Positions 8,820-16,712 of a DNA stretch of 64,000 nt are shown here, piece by piece. A program made the translations under genes and the position numbers. The stretch is from SYFT01 sp964471115 (lineage in GTDB: Bacteria; Acidobacteriota; Vicinamibacteria; Vicinamibacterales; SCN-69-37): positions 327,823 through 391,822 of the forward strand of contig CAYYFE010000001.1 of the NCBI GenBank assembly GCA_964471115.1, given 5' to 3'. Numbering within the stretch: the first letter of the stretch is position 1; the number at the start of each line of letters is the position of its first letter. Below the pieces are notes generated by a model that saw only the letters and a program-made list of their open reading frames with translations, did no database searches and was not told where the DNA came from.

Positions 8820-9451
8820 ACGAAATCTCCCAGCAGGTCCTCGATGGCTTCGCCCAGCTCGAGCGTGCGGCCTTCAAACAGGTGGTCGGCGCCGTCGATG
8901 ACCACCAGGTCCTTCGGTTCGGCCAGACGCGCGTAAAACGACCGCAGATCCTTCAGCAGGCACAACTCATCCAGGTCGCCCTGGATCAGGAACTTCGGCT
9001 TGGTGCACTCGAGTGTGTGCGTGAACGCCAGTCCGTGGCCGTGCACGGGCGGCGCGATCCCGATGAGCGCCGTCACACGCGGATCGGTGGCGCCGGTTTC
9101 CATCGCGACCCACGCGCCGAACGAGAAGCCGGCGGCCCACAGGGGCAGTCCCGGATACCGGTCATGCATCTCGTTGAGCGCGGCGCGGAAGTCATCGATT
9201 TCCCCCACGCCCTGGTCAAACGCGCCTTCGCTGCTGCCCACACCACGGAAGTTGAACCGCAGGACCGCGCAGCCGATGCGCGCCAGCGACTTGGCGGCCT
9301 GAAACACCCCACGCGTGTGCATCGTGCCGCCCATCGTCGGCAGGGGATGGCCGAAGACCACGGCGGCGCGAGGCGCGCTGCCGGGCAGATCGAGACGGGC
9401 TTCAAGCCGTCCGGCGGGACCGGGAATCACCAAGGTCATCGAGAAACTCAT
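8816..9451 (-). CDS. Alpha/beta hydrolase (dienelactone-hydrolase-like)
   Basis: About 211 residues from the ATG chosen at 9451. Alternatives are an ATG at 9439 and a TTG at 9466, and none has a clear Shine-Dalgarno. The oxyanion/nucleophile region reads FGHPLPTMGGTMHTR near the N-terminus, then LRFNFRGVGSSEG. The nucleophile elbow is GFSFGAW (Ser). A late Asp is in IQGDLDELC and the His is in DGADHLFEG. This matches the short alpha/beta hydrolases often named YtfL/YdeN- or CocE-like. It overlaps the stop of the upstream hydrolase gene and is coupled by ATGA to the thiolase gene. A role as acyl-ester or thioester hydrolase in lipid catabolism is inferred from the operon. Confidence 0.8.
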   Translation of the reverse strand: MSFSMTLVIPGPAGRLEARLDLPGSAPRAAVVFGHPLPTMGGTMHTRGVFQAAKSLARIGCAVLRFNFRGVGSSEGAFDQGVGEIDDFRAALNEMHDRYPGLPLWAAGFSFGAWVAMETGATDPRVTALIGIAPPVHGHGLAFTHTLECTKPKFLIQGDLDELCLLKDLRSFYARLAEPKDLVVIDGADHLFEGRTLELGEAIEDLLGDFV

Positions 9452-10283
9452 CAACAAGCTGTGCAAACAGGCGGGGACGTGTCACCAGGCCGATGTGCCC
9501 GCTGCGCGGAAGCACGACGGCCCTGGCGCCGGGAATCAACGCGAGGTAGTCCCGGGTGCTGGAGACGGGCACCACGCGATCCAGCGCCTCGTCACCAGTC
9601 ATCACGAGCGTGGGCGCCGTGATCGTGGTGGCCGCGCTGGTGAGATCGCGTGACAGCCACGCGCGGATCCACGTGGCCGAGCGCTGCGGGTTCATCGGCT
9701 GTGTGAGGACGCGCAGGCCGTAGCGGACCAGAAACGACAGGCGCTGCGGCCAGGTGTCGTGCGCGGCAATCACCTCGGGCAGCAGACGGCGAAAGCCCCG
9801 GGCCGCGAAGACCGGCATCAGCAGCAGCGGGCGCTTGAGCAGCGCCTGTTCGGCCCGGCCCAGCTTCATGCGCGGCGAGGGCGACGACACCAGGATGATC
9901 GCGGCCACCTTTTCAGGATGGGCGGCGGCGTAATGCACGGCCACCAGGCCGCCGAACGACACCCCCACCAGCACGGTGCGCGCGGCGCCGGTCGCGGCCA
10001 TCGCCGTATCAATCCGCGCGGACCACTGCACGAACGGATCGCCGTTGCCGTCTTCTTCGTTCAGCGAAAACGTCTCGACGACGTGCCGCTGCCGCAGGGC
10101 GTCAACCGCCGGCTGCTGCCACTCGGCATGGCCCTGCATGCCGGGGATGACGATCAATGGCAGGGATAAGGGATCAGGGATCAGGGATGAGGGATCAGGG
10201 ACCAGGGATGATGGATGAGGGCGCAGGGCGACCTCTCCGGGGTTCAAGCCCCGCGGCTCCACGAACGCATTTCCCTGTTCCAT
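9402..10283 (-). CDS. Alpha/beta fold hydrolase with repeat-derived N-terminus
   Basis: The 293-residue frame carries the classical hydrolase fold: LIVIPGMQGHAEWQ (first strand), LVGVSFGGLVAVHYA (nucleophile Ser in GVSFGG), LVMTGDEALDRVVP (Asp) and PRSGHIGLV (His). The first 45 residues or so are unusual. They read through a tandem array of a TATCCCT-like heptamer and give a Pro/Ser/Leu-rich repeat (SSLVPDPSSLIPDPLSLP). The ATG at 10283 itself lies at the edge of a second, inverted array. The real start may be further in, for example the TTG just before IVIPGM. The core fold is certain; the N-terminus is not. It is co-directional with fadN upstream and overlaps the next hydrolase. Confidence 0.78.
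   Translation of the reverse strand: MEQGNAFVEPRGLNPGEVALRPHPSSLVPDPSSLIPDPLSLPLIVIPGMQGHAEWQQPAVDALRQRHVVETFSLNEEDGNGDPFVQWSARIDTAMAATGAARTVLVGVSFGGLVAVHYAAAHPEKVAAIILVSSPSPRMKLGRAEQALLKRPLLLMPVFAARGFRRLLPEVIAAHDTWPQRLSFLVRYGLRVLTQPMNPQRSATWIRAWLSRDLTSAATTITAPTLVMTGDEALDRVVPVSSTRDYLALIPGARAVVLPRSGHIGLVTRPRLFAQLVDEFLDDLGDSRSRRTA
10161..10220. repeat. Heptamer tandem array (GGGATMA units)
   Basis: Degenerate tandem copies of a 7-base unit of the form AGGGATA/AGGGATC/AGGGATG run through this stretch on the plus strand. The array lies inside the 5' part of the hydrolase frame, where it encodes repeated S-L-I/V-P-D-P residues. An inverted counterpart made of TATCCCT units sits at 10281-10340, so the pair brackets about 60 bp of unique sequence. 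Confidence 0.85.
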
Positions 10284-10340
10284 GATCCCTTATCCCTTAT
10301 CCCTTATCCCCTATCCCTGTTGCCCTTATCCCTGTTGCCC
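10281..10340. repeat. Heptamer tandem array (TATCCCT units), inverted relative to 10161-10220
   Basis: At least five consecutive TATCCCT or TATCCCC/TTGCCCT variants occupy the gap between the stop of fadN (10345) and the hydrolase start. They are the reverse complement type of the array at 10161-10220. The array leaves almost no room for a normal ribosome-binding site for the hydrolase. Confidence 0.85.
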
Positions 10341-10344
10341 TTCG

Positions 10345-12591
10345 TCAATTCCGCAACGTCTTGCCCGTCTTGAGCGTGTAGGCGATACGCGCCTGCGTCT
10401 TCGCTTCACCGCAGAGGCTGAGGAACGCCTCACGTTCCAGATCGAGGATCTGATCTTCCGTGCGCGTGCCGGCGTGGGGGAGGGCGCCGCCCGAGAGGAT
10501 ATGCGCAAGCTTGCGGCCGATCAGCTCATCGTGGTCGCTGATGCGTCCCGCGCGGTGCGCCAGGTGGATGCCCAGCGCGAGCATGGCGTACGTCGTGGGG
10601 CCGCCCACCGGAATGTCGGTGCGCCGCACGGGCGGCTGATACCCCGCGCGCGCCAGTGTCAGCGCCGCCGCCTTGGCGTCGGCGATCAGCCGTTCGCGAT
10701 TCATCGTGATGCCGTCCGCGTCGCGCAGGTAACCCAGTTGCCGCGCGTGTGGTCCGCTGGTGGACACCTTGCCGAATCCAATCGTCTCGAATGCCGTCCG
10801 CGCGTCGGGCGCGCGCAGCAGCATCTCCTTCGTACCCCCGCCGGCGGGGATCAACCCGACGCCCACTTCGACCAGGCCCATGTACGTCTCGGCCGCGGCC
10901 TGCACGCGATCGCCGTGCAGGCTCACCTCGCAGCCGCCGCCAAGCGTGAGGCCCGCCGGCGCGACGACCACGGGCACGCCGGCGCACTTGAGGGCCATCG
11001 TGGCGCCCTGAAACGCGCGAATCATCGCGTCCACGGCGTCCCAGTTTTCCTCCTGGGATTCCAGGAGCAGCAGCATCAGGTTCGCGCCGGCCGAGAAATG
11101 CAGCGCGTCGTTGCCGACGACCAGCGCCTGGAAGTTCGTCTCCGCTTCCCGCACTCCGGCGTGCAGCATCTCGATCGTGTCGCCGCCGATGGCGTTCATC
11201 TTCGAGTGGAACTCGACGCACAACACGCCGTCGCCCAGATCGACGAGGCTTGCGCCCGCGTTGCTGCGCACCATCCGGGCCTGCTCGCGCGCCGTCTGCA
11301 GGATCAGCAGGCCGGGCCCCGACGGCGGCAGCGCGCCGTCGCGGAACCGGGTCTTTCCCCCCAGCAACGACCGTACCTCGTCGGGCACGGCGCTGCCTGC
11401 GGCAGCGACGACCGCGTCCACGCCGATGGCATCCCAGAGTTCAAACGGACCCAGCTCCCAGCCGAAGCCCCAGCGCATGGCCCGATCGATGTCGTCGATC
11501 GAGTGCGCCACATCCCGCGCGATGTGCGCGGCGTACAGCAGCGTCGGCGTCAGGGTCTCCCGCAGCAGCGCGCCCGCCTTGTGATCGCCGGTGAACAGCG
11601 CGCGGATGCGTTCGGTATCACTCGTGATCGTCCTGGCCGCGTCCAGTTCGGGCAGTGTGACCTTCGCCGGTTCGCGATGGGTCAGCGTCTCGATATCCAG
11701 CGTGAGGATCTTCGTGCCGTCCGGTCCTTTGACCTTCTTGTAGAACCCCTGGCCGGTCTTGTCGCCCAGCAGGCCCGCGTCAAGCATGCGCCGCACGAAG
11801 GCGGGCATCTCGAAGGCGCGGCGGTCGTCCTCGCGCGGCAACCGTACCGTCAGGTCCCCGGCGACCCTGGCCGCGATGTCCAGGCCGGCCAGATCGATCG
11901 TGCGAAACGTGGCGCTCTTGGGCCGGCCGATGGCCGGGCCGGTCACCGCGTCGATTTCTTCGATCGTGTACCGGCCGGACGCCAGCGCATGCAGCGTGCG
12001 CACGAGGCCGAACATGCCCAGATGGTTGGCGATGAACGCCGGCGCGTCCTTCGCCGGGACGACGCCCTTGCCCAGGTGCACGTCGATCCAGGACGCCAGC
12101 GCCGACGTCACGCCCGGGTCGGTGTCCGCCGTGGGGATGAGTTCGACCAGCCGCAGGTATCGCGGCGGATTGAAGAAGTGTGTGCCCAGCCAGTGCCGCC
12201 GGAACGATTCGGACCGGCCCTCGGCAATCGCCGCCAGCGGAATGCCCGAGGTGTTCGACGTCACGACGGCGTGCGGCGCGCGGACCTGGTCGATGCGCTC
12301 GACCAGCGCCCGCTTGATCGACAGATCTTCGACGATCGCTTCGAGAATCCAGTCACAGTCGCGCAGCGGCTCCAGCGACTCGAGCGAGCCCGTGCGGATC
12401 AGCCCGCGCGCATCCTTCGTGAAGAACGGGTCGGGCGACAGTGTCGTCGCGCGCTTGAGTCCCGCGGCCGCGGCGTCGGCCGTGACGTCGAGCAGCAGGA
12501 CGGGCACGCCCGCGTTGGCCAGATGCGCCGCCAGCTGGGCGCCCATGACGCCCGCGCCCAGCACGGCGGCCTGCCGGATGTGCATGCTCAT
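10345..12591 (-). CDS. fadN: 3-hydroxyacyl-CoA dehydrogenase / enoyl-CoA hydratase fusion (FadN/YusL type)
   Basis: This encodes 748 residues. The N-terminus AAVLGAGVMGAQLAAHLA is the NAD-binding GxGxxG Rossmann motif (Gly12, Gly14, Gly17). GTHFFNPPRYLRLVELI contains the HADH signature. A second HADH C-terminal-type segment includes MRWGFGWELGPFELWDAIG. The crotonase domain follows at about residues 470-640, with ALHFSAGANLMLLL and TLGGGCEVSLHGDR. This dehydrogenase-first order is that of Bacillus FadN, opposite to E. coli FadB. It carries out hydration and dehydrogenation in beta-oxidation. Its ATG overlaps the tetR stop by 4 bp. The 822-residue frame on the opposite strand is an antisense artefact. 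Confidence 0.93.
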   Translation of the reverse strand: MSMHIRQAAVLGAGVMGAQLAAHLANAGVPVLLLDVTADAAAAGLKRATTLSPDPFFTKDARGLIRTGSLESLEPLRDCDWILEAIVEDLSIKRALVERIDQVRAPHAVVTSNTSGIPLAAIAEGRSESFRRHWLGTHFFNPPRYLRLVELIPTADTDPGVTSALASWIDVHLGKGVVPAKDAPAFIANHLGMFGLVRTLHALASGRYTIEEIDAVTGPAIGRPKSATFRTIDLAGLDIAARVAGDLTVRLPREDDRRAFEMPAFVRRMLDAGLLGDKTGQGFYKKVKGPDGTKILTLDIETLTHREPAKVTLPELDAARTITSDTERIRALFTGDHKAGALLRETLTPTLLYAAHIARDVAHSIDDIDRAMRWGFGWELGPFELWDAIGVDAVVAAAGSAVPDEVRSLLGGKTRFRDGALPPSGPGLLILQTAREQARMVRSNAGASLVDLGDGVLCVEFHSKMNAIGGDTIEMLHAGVREAETNFQALVVGNDALHFSAGANLMLLLLESQEENWDAVDAMIRAFQGATMALKCAGVPVVVAPAGLTLGGGCEVSLHGDRVQAAAETYMGLVEVGVGLIPAGGGTKEMLLRAPDARTAFETIGFGKVSTSGPHARQLGYLRDADGITMNRERLIADAKAAALTLARAGYQPPVRRTDIPVGGPTTYAMLALGIHLAHRAGRISDHDELIGRKLAHILSGGALPHAGTRTEDQILDLEREAFLSLCGEAKTQARIAYTLKTGKTLRN

Positions 12592-13208
12592 GAAATCCTC
12601 CGCGCCGCGACGCCGTGCAGGAACACATCGACAATCGTGTCCGCATCGTCGGCCAGCGTGTACCGGCGGTCGCTCAAGATCCAGTTGGTGGCCATTTCAT
12701 CCAGCGCGCCGAAGAACATCTTGGCGGCCAGCGTGGGCGGGACGCCCTGACGGAACAGCCCGGCGGCCTGCCCCTCGGCGATCGCATCGCGAATCAGCCC
12801 CAGGTAACTGCGCAGACGCGTGGCGGACAGGCGCGCCATGAACTTCGTCGACTGCCGCAGTTCCACCTGGAAGACGATGGCGAGCGCGCGGTCGCGGCCG
12901 AGGCGTTCCAGGTGCAGGCGCGCGATGCGGCGCAGGCGGTCGGCGGCGTCGGGGCTGCCGGCCAGCGCGTCCTTGCCTTCGCGGATGGCGTCCTGCATCG
13001 TGCGATCGAAGAGGGAGATGAGGATGTCGTCCTTGCTCTTGAAGTAGAGGTAGACGGTGCCGGCGGCGATCCCCGCGCGACGCGCGATGTCGGCGACCTG
13101 GGCGGCGAAGAAGCCGCGTTCGGCGAAGACGTGGGTGGCGGCGTCGAGGATGAGCTGGCGCTTGTCAGTGTCCGGAGCCGGACGGGCGAGTCTGAGCGCG
13201 CGGGGCAT
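12588..13208 (-). CDS. fadR: TetR/AcrR family regulator of fatty-acid degradation (FadR/YsiA-like)
   Basis: I place the start at the ATG at 13208 (206 residues, MPRALRLARPAP...). The upstream in-frame ATG at 13226 lies inside a palindromic operator, and its codons MNIHSS are simply the translated palindrome. The N-terminal helix-turn-helix reads ILDAATHVFAERGF...VADIARRAGIAAGTVYLYFKSKDDIL, the classic TetR signature. The C-terminal ligand domain has the acyl-CoA-responsive FadR/YsiA look (VELRQSTKFM, FFGALDEMATNW). It is the first gene of the fad operon and is coupled by ATGA to fadN. Autorepression through the operator at 13212-13229, relieved by long-chain acyl-CoA, is inferred from the Bacillus system. 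Confidence 0.87.
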   Translation of the reverse strand: MPRALRLARPAPDTDKRQLILDAATHVFAERGFFAAQVADIARRAGIAAGTVYLYFKSKDDILISLFDRTMQDAIREGKDALAGSPDAADRLRRIARLHLERLGRDRALAIVFQVELRQSTKFMARLSATRLRSYLGLIRDAIAEGQAAGLFRQGVPPTLAAKMFFGALDEMATNWILSDRRYTLADDADTIVDVFLHGVAARRIS

Positions 13209-13211
13209 GGA

Positions 13212-13229
13212 TGAATGAATGTTCATTCA
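13212..13229. promoter_or_regulatory. Predicted FadR-type operator
   Basis: The 18-base sequence TGAATGAATGTTCATTCA is a palindrome of the form TGAATGA-N4-TCATTCA. From memory this matches the recognition sequence of Bacillus FadR (YsiA), a TetR protein that controls the fadN-fadA-fadE genes. Here it lies 3 bp upstream of the tetR start codon at 13208 and in front of the fadN/fadA/fadE homologues, so it is well placed for autorepression of the whole operon. Confidence 0.85.
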
Positions 13230-13288
13230 TTTGCGGGACCGGGGTCAAGGCCTGAAACGGCGCGGCAGTCAGGTCGTAGTTGAAATTC

Positions 13289-13564
13289 ATGATCGACGCC
13301 GCGCAGCAGCAGCTCCTCGTCACCCGTCTCAACCGCATCGAAGGACAGGTGCGAGGCATCCGTCGCATGGTGCAGGAGCCGCGCCTCTGCGTCGACATCC
13401 TCCAGCAGCTGGCCGCCGCCGAAGCCGCCCTCAATCGTGTCTCGCTGGCCATCCTCAAGTACCACGTCGAGCACTGCGTCCCGGAGGGCGTCAACCTCAG
13501 CCCGGAAGAAGGCAGCCAGCGCCTCAAGGAACTCGTCGACATTTTCGACAGATTTTCGTCCTAG
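13289..13564 (+). CDS. CsoR/RcnR/FrmR-family metal-sensing repressor
   Basis: 91 residues from the ATG at 13289; a TTG at 13280 would add three residues. The family signature LNRIEGQVRGIRRMV is at residues about 14-28. The metal-ligand set of the CsoR type is visible: Cys in PRLCVDIL, then His and Cys four residues apart in KYHVEHC. This C-H-C triad is the Cu(I) set of CsoR. FrmR-type formaldehyde sensors lack the second Cys. The protein is a helical tetramer that binds GC-rich palindromes. It is divergent from the tetR gene and followed by an Oar-like gene 200 bp downstream. No copper exporter is nearby, so its targets are unknown. A GC-palindrome at 40002-40019 is a candidate site. Confidence 0.88.
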   Translation: MIDAAQQQLLVTRLNRIEGQVRGIRRMVQEPRLCVDILQQLAAAEAALNRVSLAILKYHVEHCVPEGVNLSPEEGSQRLKELVDIFDRFSS

Positions 13565-13766
13565 CGCGCCTGTGCCAAATTCAACACTTTGGACCGCCTG
13601 ATCCGGCGATCCGTCCCGCCAGGGCTGCATTTCGTCCAAAACACTCAGATTTCCTAAGGTTTCTGCAATGTCCCTTGTGTCCGTAGGTGGACGCAGAATT
13701 GCAATTTCCACAGCCTATCGGACCCGGAGCCGGGCATTGTGCCTGTGCCGAGGGGATGGAGGACAC

Positions 13767-16613
13767 ATGAAACGAAAGATGATGCAGGTAGCCGTGATGG
13801 CTCTCTGCTCGGCGCTCGTGGCGGTTACCGCCGCGGCCCAGGTCTTCACGGGACGTATTGAAGTCACCGTGGTGGACAGCACCGGCGCGGTGCTGCCTGG
13901 TGCAACCGTCGAGCTCGGGGGCGCGCAGACGGCCAATACCGTGACGGATGCCCGGGGCGAGGCGCGATTCCTCAACCTGGCGCCCGGCAAGTACACGGTG
14001 ACGGCCAAACTCTCCGGTTTCGGCGACTGGAACAACGCCAATGTGATGGTCAGTGCCGGCCAGATCGTGGCGCTCCGCGCGTCACTGGCGGTCGGCGGTG
14101 TGGCGACGACGGTGGATGTCACCGCGTCGACGCCGACCATCGATCCCAAGCGGACGGCGCAGTCCACGAACGTCACGTACGAGGAACTGCAGTCGGTGCC
14201 GTCCTCGCGTGACCCGTGGGTCGTGCTGCAGACCGTGCCGGGTGTCATCGTCGACCGCGTGAACGTCGGCGGCGCCGAGTCGGGCCAGCAGTCGAACTTC
14301 ATCGGCAAGGGCGCGGCGGCCGGCGAGAACACGTGGAACATCGACGGCATCGCCATCACCGACATGTCGGCGCTGGGTTCGTCGCCCACGTACTACGACT
14401 TCGACATGTTCCAGGAAATGCAGGCGACCACGGGCGGCGCTGACGTGAAGAATGCGACGCCGGGCGTGTCGCTGAACTTCGTGCTCAAGAGCGGCACGAA
14501 CACGTGGCGCGGGTCGGGCCGCTGGTACTTCGAGAACGAAGACATGCAGGCCAACAACCTGCCGGCCGACCTCAAGGCGCTGCTGGGCGGCACCACGGGC
14601 AAGGGCAACCGCATGAAGGAATACATGGACTACGGCGGCGAAGCCGGCGGTCCGATCGTGCGCGATCGCCTCTGGGCGTGGGGCGCCTACGGCAAGACCG
14701 ACGTGACGGTGCTGACGCTGTCGAACACGCCGGACCAGACGATCCTGGACAACTACTCGTTCAAGGCCACGGGCCAGGTGTCGAACGACCTGCGCGCCAA
14801 CTTCACCTACTACCGCGGTGAGAAGCTGAAGTACGGCCGCAGCGCCGGCCCCAGCCGTCCGCCCGAGACCACCTGGAACCAGGGCGGCCCCACCGAGATG
14901 TACAAGGGTGAAGCCAACCTGACGGTCGGCAACGACATGTTCGTGACGGGCCGCTACGCCTACGTCAAGGGCGGCTTCTTCCTGACGCCGCAGGGCGGCC
15001 TGGACAAGGACATGATCTTCGCCGACGACGCCGGCATCGGCCGCAACAGCTGGTACGAGTACCGCACCGACCGTCCGCAGCAGACGGCGAGCCTGGAAGC
15101 GAACCTCTTCCGTGGCCGTCACGAACTGAAGGCCGGCTTCAGCTACCGCATTGCGGACGTCGACTCGGCGTACACGGTGCCGGGCAGCGGCATCATGACG
15201 TATCACTCGGGTTACCCGAACATGATTGCCGAAGTGACCGCGTGGAACGACTTCAACAGCACCCGCGGCAAGTACCTGAGCGGCTACGTGTCCGACACGA
15301 TTTCGCTCGACCGCATGACGATCAATCTCGGCCTGCGCTGGGATCGGCAGTCGTCCTCGGTGAACGCGTACTCGCAGAAGGGCAACTCGATCCTGCCGAC
15401 GCTGCTGCCCGACCTGACCGGTCAGGCGGCCGATGACGTGATCGTGTGGAATTCGCTCACGCCGCGCATCGGCATGAGCTACGCGGTCGACAACGAGCGC
15501 AAGACGATCGCGCGCGCGAGCTACGCGGCGTTTGCCTCGCAGATGAACGCGGGCCAGGGCGGCTTCTTCTCGACGGTCGGCGCGTTCCGCGGCGTCTACA
15601 TCTACGACGTCGTCGACACCAACGGCAACCGCGTGGTGGATGCCAGCGAAATCGCGGGCCGGACCGCCGACAACTGGTACGGGTTCAACATCAACAACCC
15701 GGCCAACGTGTCGACGCCGAACCACGTGATCGGCGACTACAAGACGCCGATGACGCATGAAGTGATTCTGGGCGTGGATCGCGAGCTGGCGCCGAACTTC
15801 GGCGTGAGCGCGAGCTACACGTTCCGCTACTTCAACCGCTTCAACTGGCGCCCGGTCGAGGGCCTGCGGTCCGACGACTACGTGCAGCGCGGCACCTACA
15901 CCGGGTCGCTGCAGCCGGTCGGTTCGTTCTCGGTGCCGTTCTACGGTGTGGCCACGCTGCCGGCGGACCGGTCGCGCACGGAGTACGTCAACCGTGAGGG
16001 CTACACGCAGAAGTACAACGGCCTCGAACTGTCGGCCACCAAGCGCATGTCCAATCGCTGGATGGCGCGGTTCGGCTTCTCGTGGAACCAGCACAAGGAG
16101 TACTTCGACGGCGCGGCCTCGATGGGTGATCCCACCTCGACGCTGGCCAACCCGAACATCGACGGCGGCGACGTGATGCGGTCGACGGCCGGCTCGGGCA
16201 AGAGCCAGATCTACCTGGTCCTGCCGAAGTACCAGTTCATCCTGAACGGCGTGTATCAGGCGCCGTACGGGATCAACCTGGGCGTCAACATGGTGAACCG
16301 CCAGGGCTACGCGATGCCGTACAACCGCTCGCTCGTGGCCACGGGCGACCCGCTCGGCAGCAACAAGACCCTGCTGCTCGTGGGCAACGTGACGGACTTC
16401 CGTCTGCCGTCGGTCACCTCGCTCGACGTGCGCGTCGGCAAGGAGTTCACCTACCGCCAGACGCGGCTCAACCTCGACCTCGACGTGTTCAACGTGACGA
16501 ACGCGGCGACGGTGCTCGGCCGTCAGTACGACCTCCGTGTCACCACGGCGGACACGGTGCGCGAAATCATGAACCCGCGCATCCTCCGTCTCGGCGTCCG
16601 GTTCTCGTTCTAA
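13767..16613 (+). CDS. Oar-like TonB-dependent outer-membrane protein
   Basis: The start at 13767 (948 residues) follows a GGAGGA ribosome-binding site at 13758-13763 and gives a clear signal peptide ending AAAQ. Longer in-frame starts have neither. Residues about 24-105 form a carboxypeptidase-regulatory/Ig-like domain (GRIEVTVVDSTGAVLPGATVEL...NLAPGKYTVTAKLSGF). A plug-like region follows with DPWVVLQTVPGVIVDR and NTWNIDGIAITD, then a large beta-barrel that ends in the aromatic signature LGVRFSF. Such Oar/TonB proteins import large glycans or peptides or act as adhesins. An EF-hand-like loop DTNGNRVVDASE is encoded at 15615-15650. A strong intrinsic terminator follows. It is most similar to the protein at 26098. 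Confidence 0.92.
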   Translation: MKRKMMQVAVMALCSALVAVTAAAQVFTGRIEVTVVDSTGAVLPGATVELGGAQTANTVTDARGEARFLNLAPGKYTVTAKLSGFGDWNNANVMVSAGQIVALRASLAVGGVATTVDVTASTPTIDPKRTAQSTNVTYEELQSVPSSRDPWVVLQTVPGVIVDRVNVGGAESGQQSNFIGKGAAAGENTWNIDGIAITDMSALGSSPTYYDFDMFQEMQATTGGADVKNATPGVSLNFVLKSGTNTWRGSGRWYFENEDMQANNLPADLKALLGGTTGKGNRMKEYMDYGGEAGGPIVRDRLWAWGAYGKTDVTVLTLSNTPDQTILDNYSFKATGQVSNDLRANFTYYRGEKLKYGRSAGPSRPPETTWNQGGPTEMYKGEANLTVGNDMFVTGRYAYVKGGFFLTPQGGLDKDMIFADDAGIGRNSWYEYRTDRPQQTASLEANLFRGRHELKAGFSYRIADVDSAYTVPGSGIMTYHSGYPNMIAEVTAWNDFNSTRGKYLSGYVSDTISLDRMTINLGLRWDRQSSSVNAYSQKGNSILPTLLPDLTGQAADDVIVWNSLTPRIGMSYAVDNERKTIARASYAAFASQMNAGQGGFFSTVGAFRGVYIYDVVDTNGNRVVDASEIAGRTADNWYGFNINNPANVSTPNHVIGDYKTPMTHEVILGVDRELAPNFGVSASYTFRYFNRFNWRPVEGLRSDDYVQRGTYTGSLQPVGSFSVPFYGVATLPADRSRTEYVNREGYTQKYNGLELSATKRMSNRWMARFGFSWNQHKEYFDGAASMGDPTSTLANPNIDGGDVMRSTAGSGKSQIYLVLPKYQFILNGVYQAPYGINLGVNMVNRQGYAMPYNRSLVATGDPLGSNKTLLLVGNVTDFRLPSVTSLDVRVGKEFTYRQTRLNLDLDVFNVTNAATVLGRQYDLRVTTADTVREIMNPRILRLGVRFSF

Positions 16614-16632
16614 CCGGCGGAAGACCATGGAG

Positions 16633-16669
16633 CCCGGCGCCTCCTTTCGGGGGGGCGCCGGGTTTTTTT
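16633..16669 (+). terminator. Rho-independent terminator of the Oar-like gene
   Basis: A perfect 9-bp stem is formed by CCCGGCGCC (16633-16641) and GGCGCCGGG (16654-16662), with a 12-nt loop, followed immediately by seven T residues. It lies 20 bp after the stop at 16613. Confidence 0.93.
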
Positions 16670-16670
16670 A

Positions 16671-16706
16671 TTGAGGATTGAGGATTTGGGATTTGGGATT
16701 GAGGAT
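16671..16706. repeat. Heptamer tandem array (GAGGATT / GGGATTT units)
   Basis: Tandem 7-base units of the type TTGAGGA and TTTGGGA fill the short gap before the TPR gene. An inverted array of the same units (AATCCTC, AATCCCA) lies at 17714-17766 on the other side of that gene, so the TPR gene is bracketed by inverted arrays about 1 kb apart. Confidence 0.88.
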
Positions 16707-16712
16707 AGTGGG

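Noticed and set aside
6090..8936. 948-codon plus-strand frame across fadE and fadA
   Set aside because: It is exactly antisense to two clearly recognised enzymes, has an Arg/His/Gln/Gly-rich composition and no domain; a GC-skew artefact.
10282..12750. 822-codon plus-strand frame across fadN
   Set aside because: Antisense of a conserved fusion enzyme; low-complexity composition, no recognisable motif.
13668..13766. N-terminal extension of the first Oar-like protein
   Set aside because: It places 33 polar residues before a complete signal peptide and ignores the GGAGGA site ahead of 13767.
14082..16628. Long minus-strand frames opposite the Oar-like genes (also 26224-28845, 34611-37883, 39914-43702)
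   Set aside because: The antisense frames of the paralogues resemble each other only because the sense genes do; no start signals or domains.
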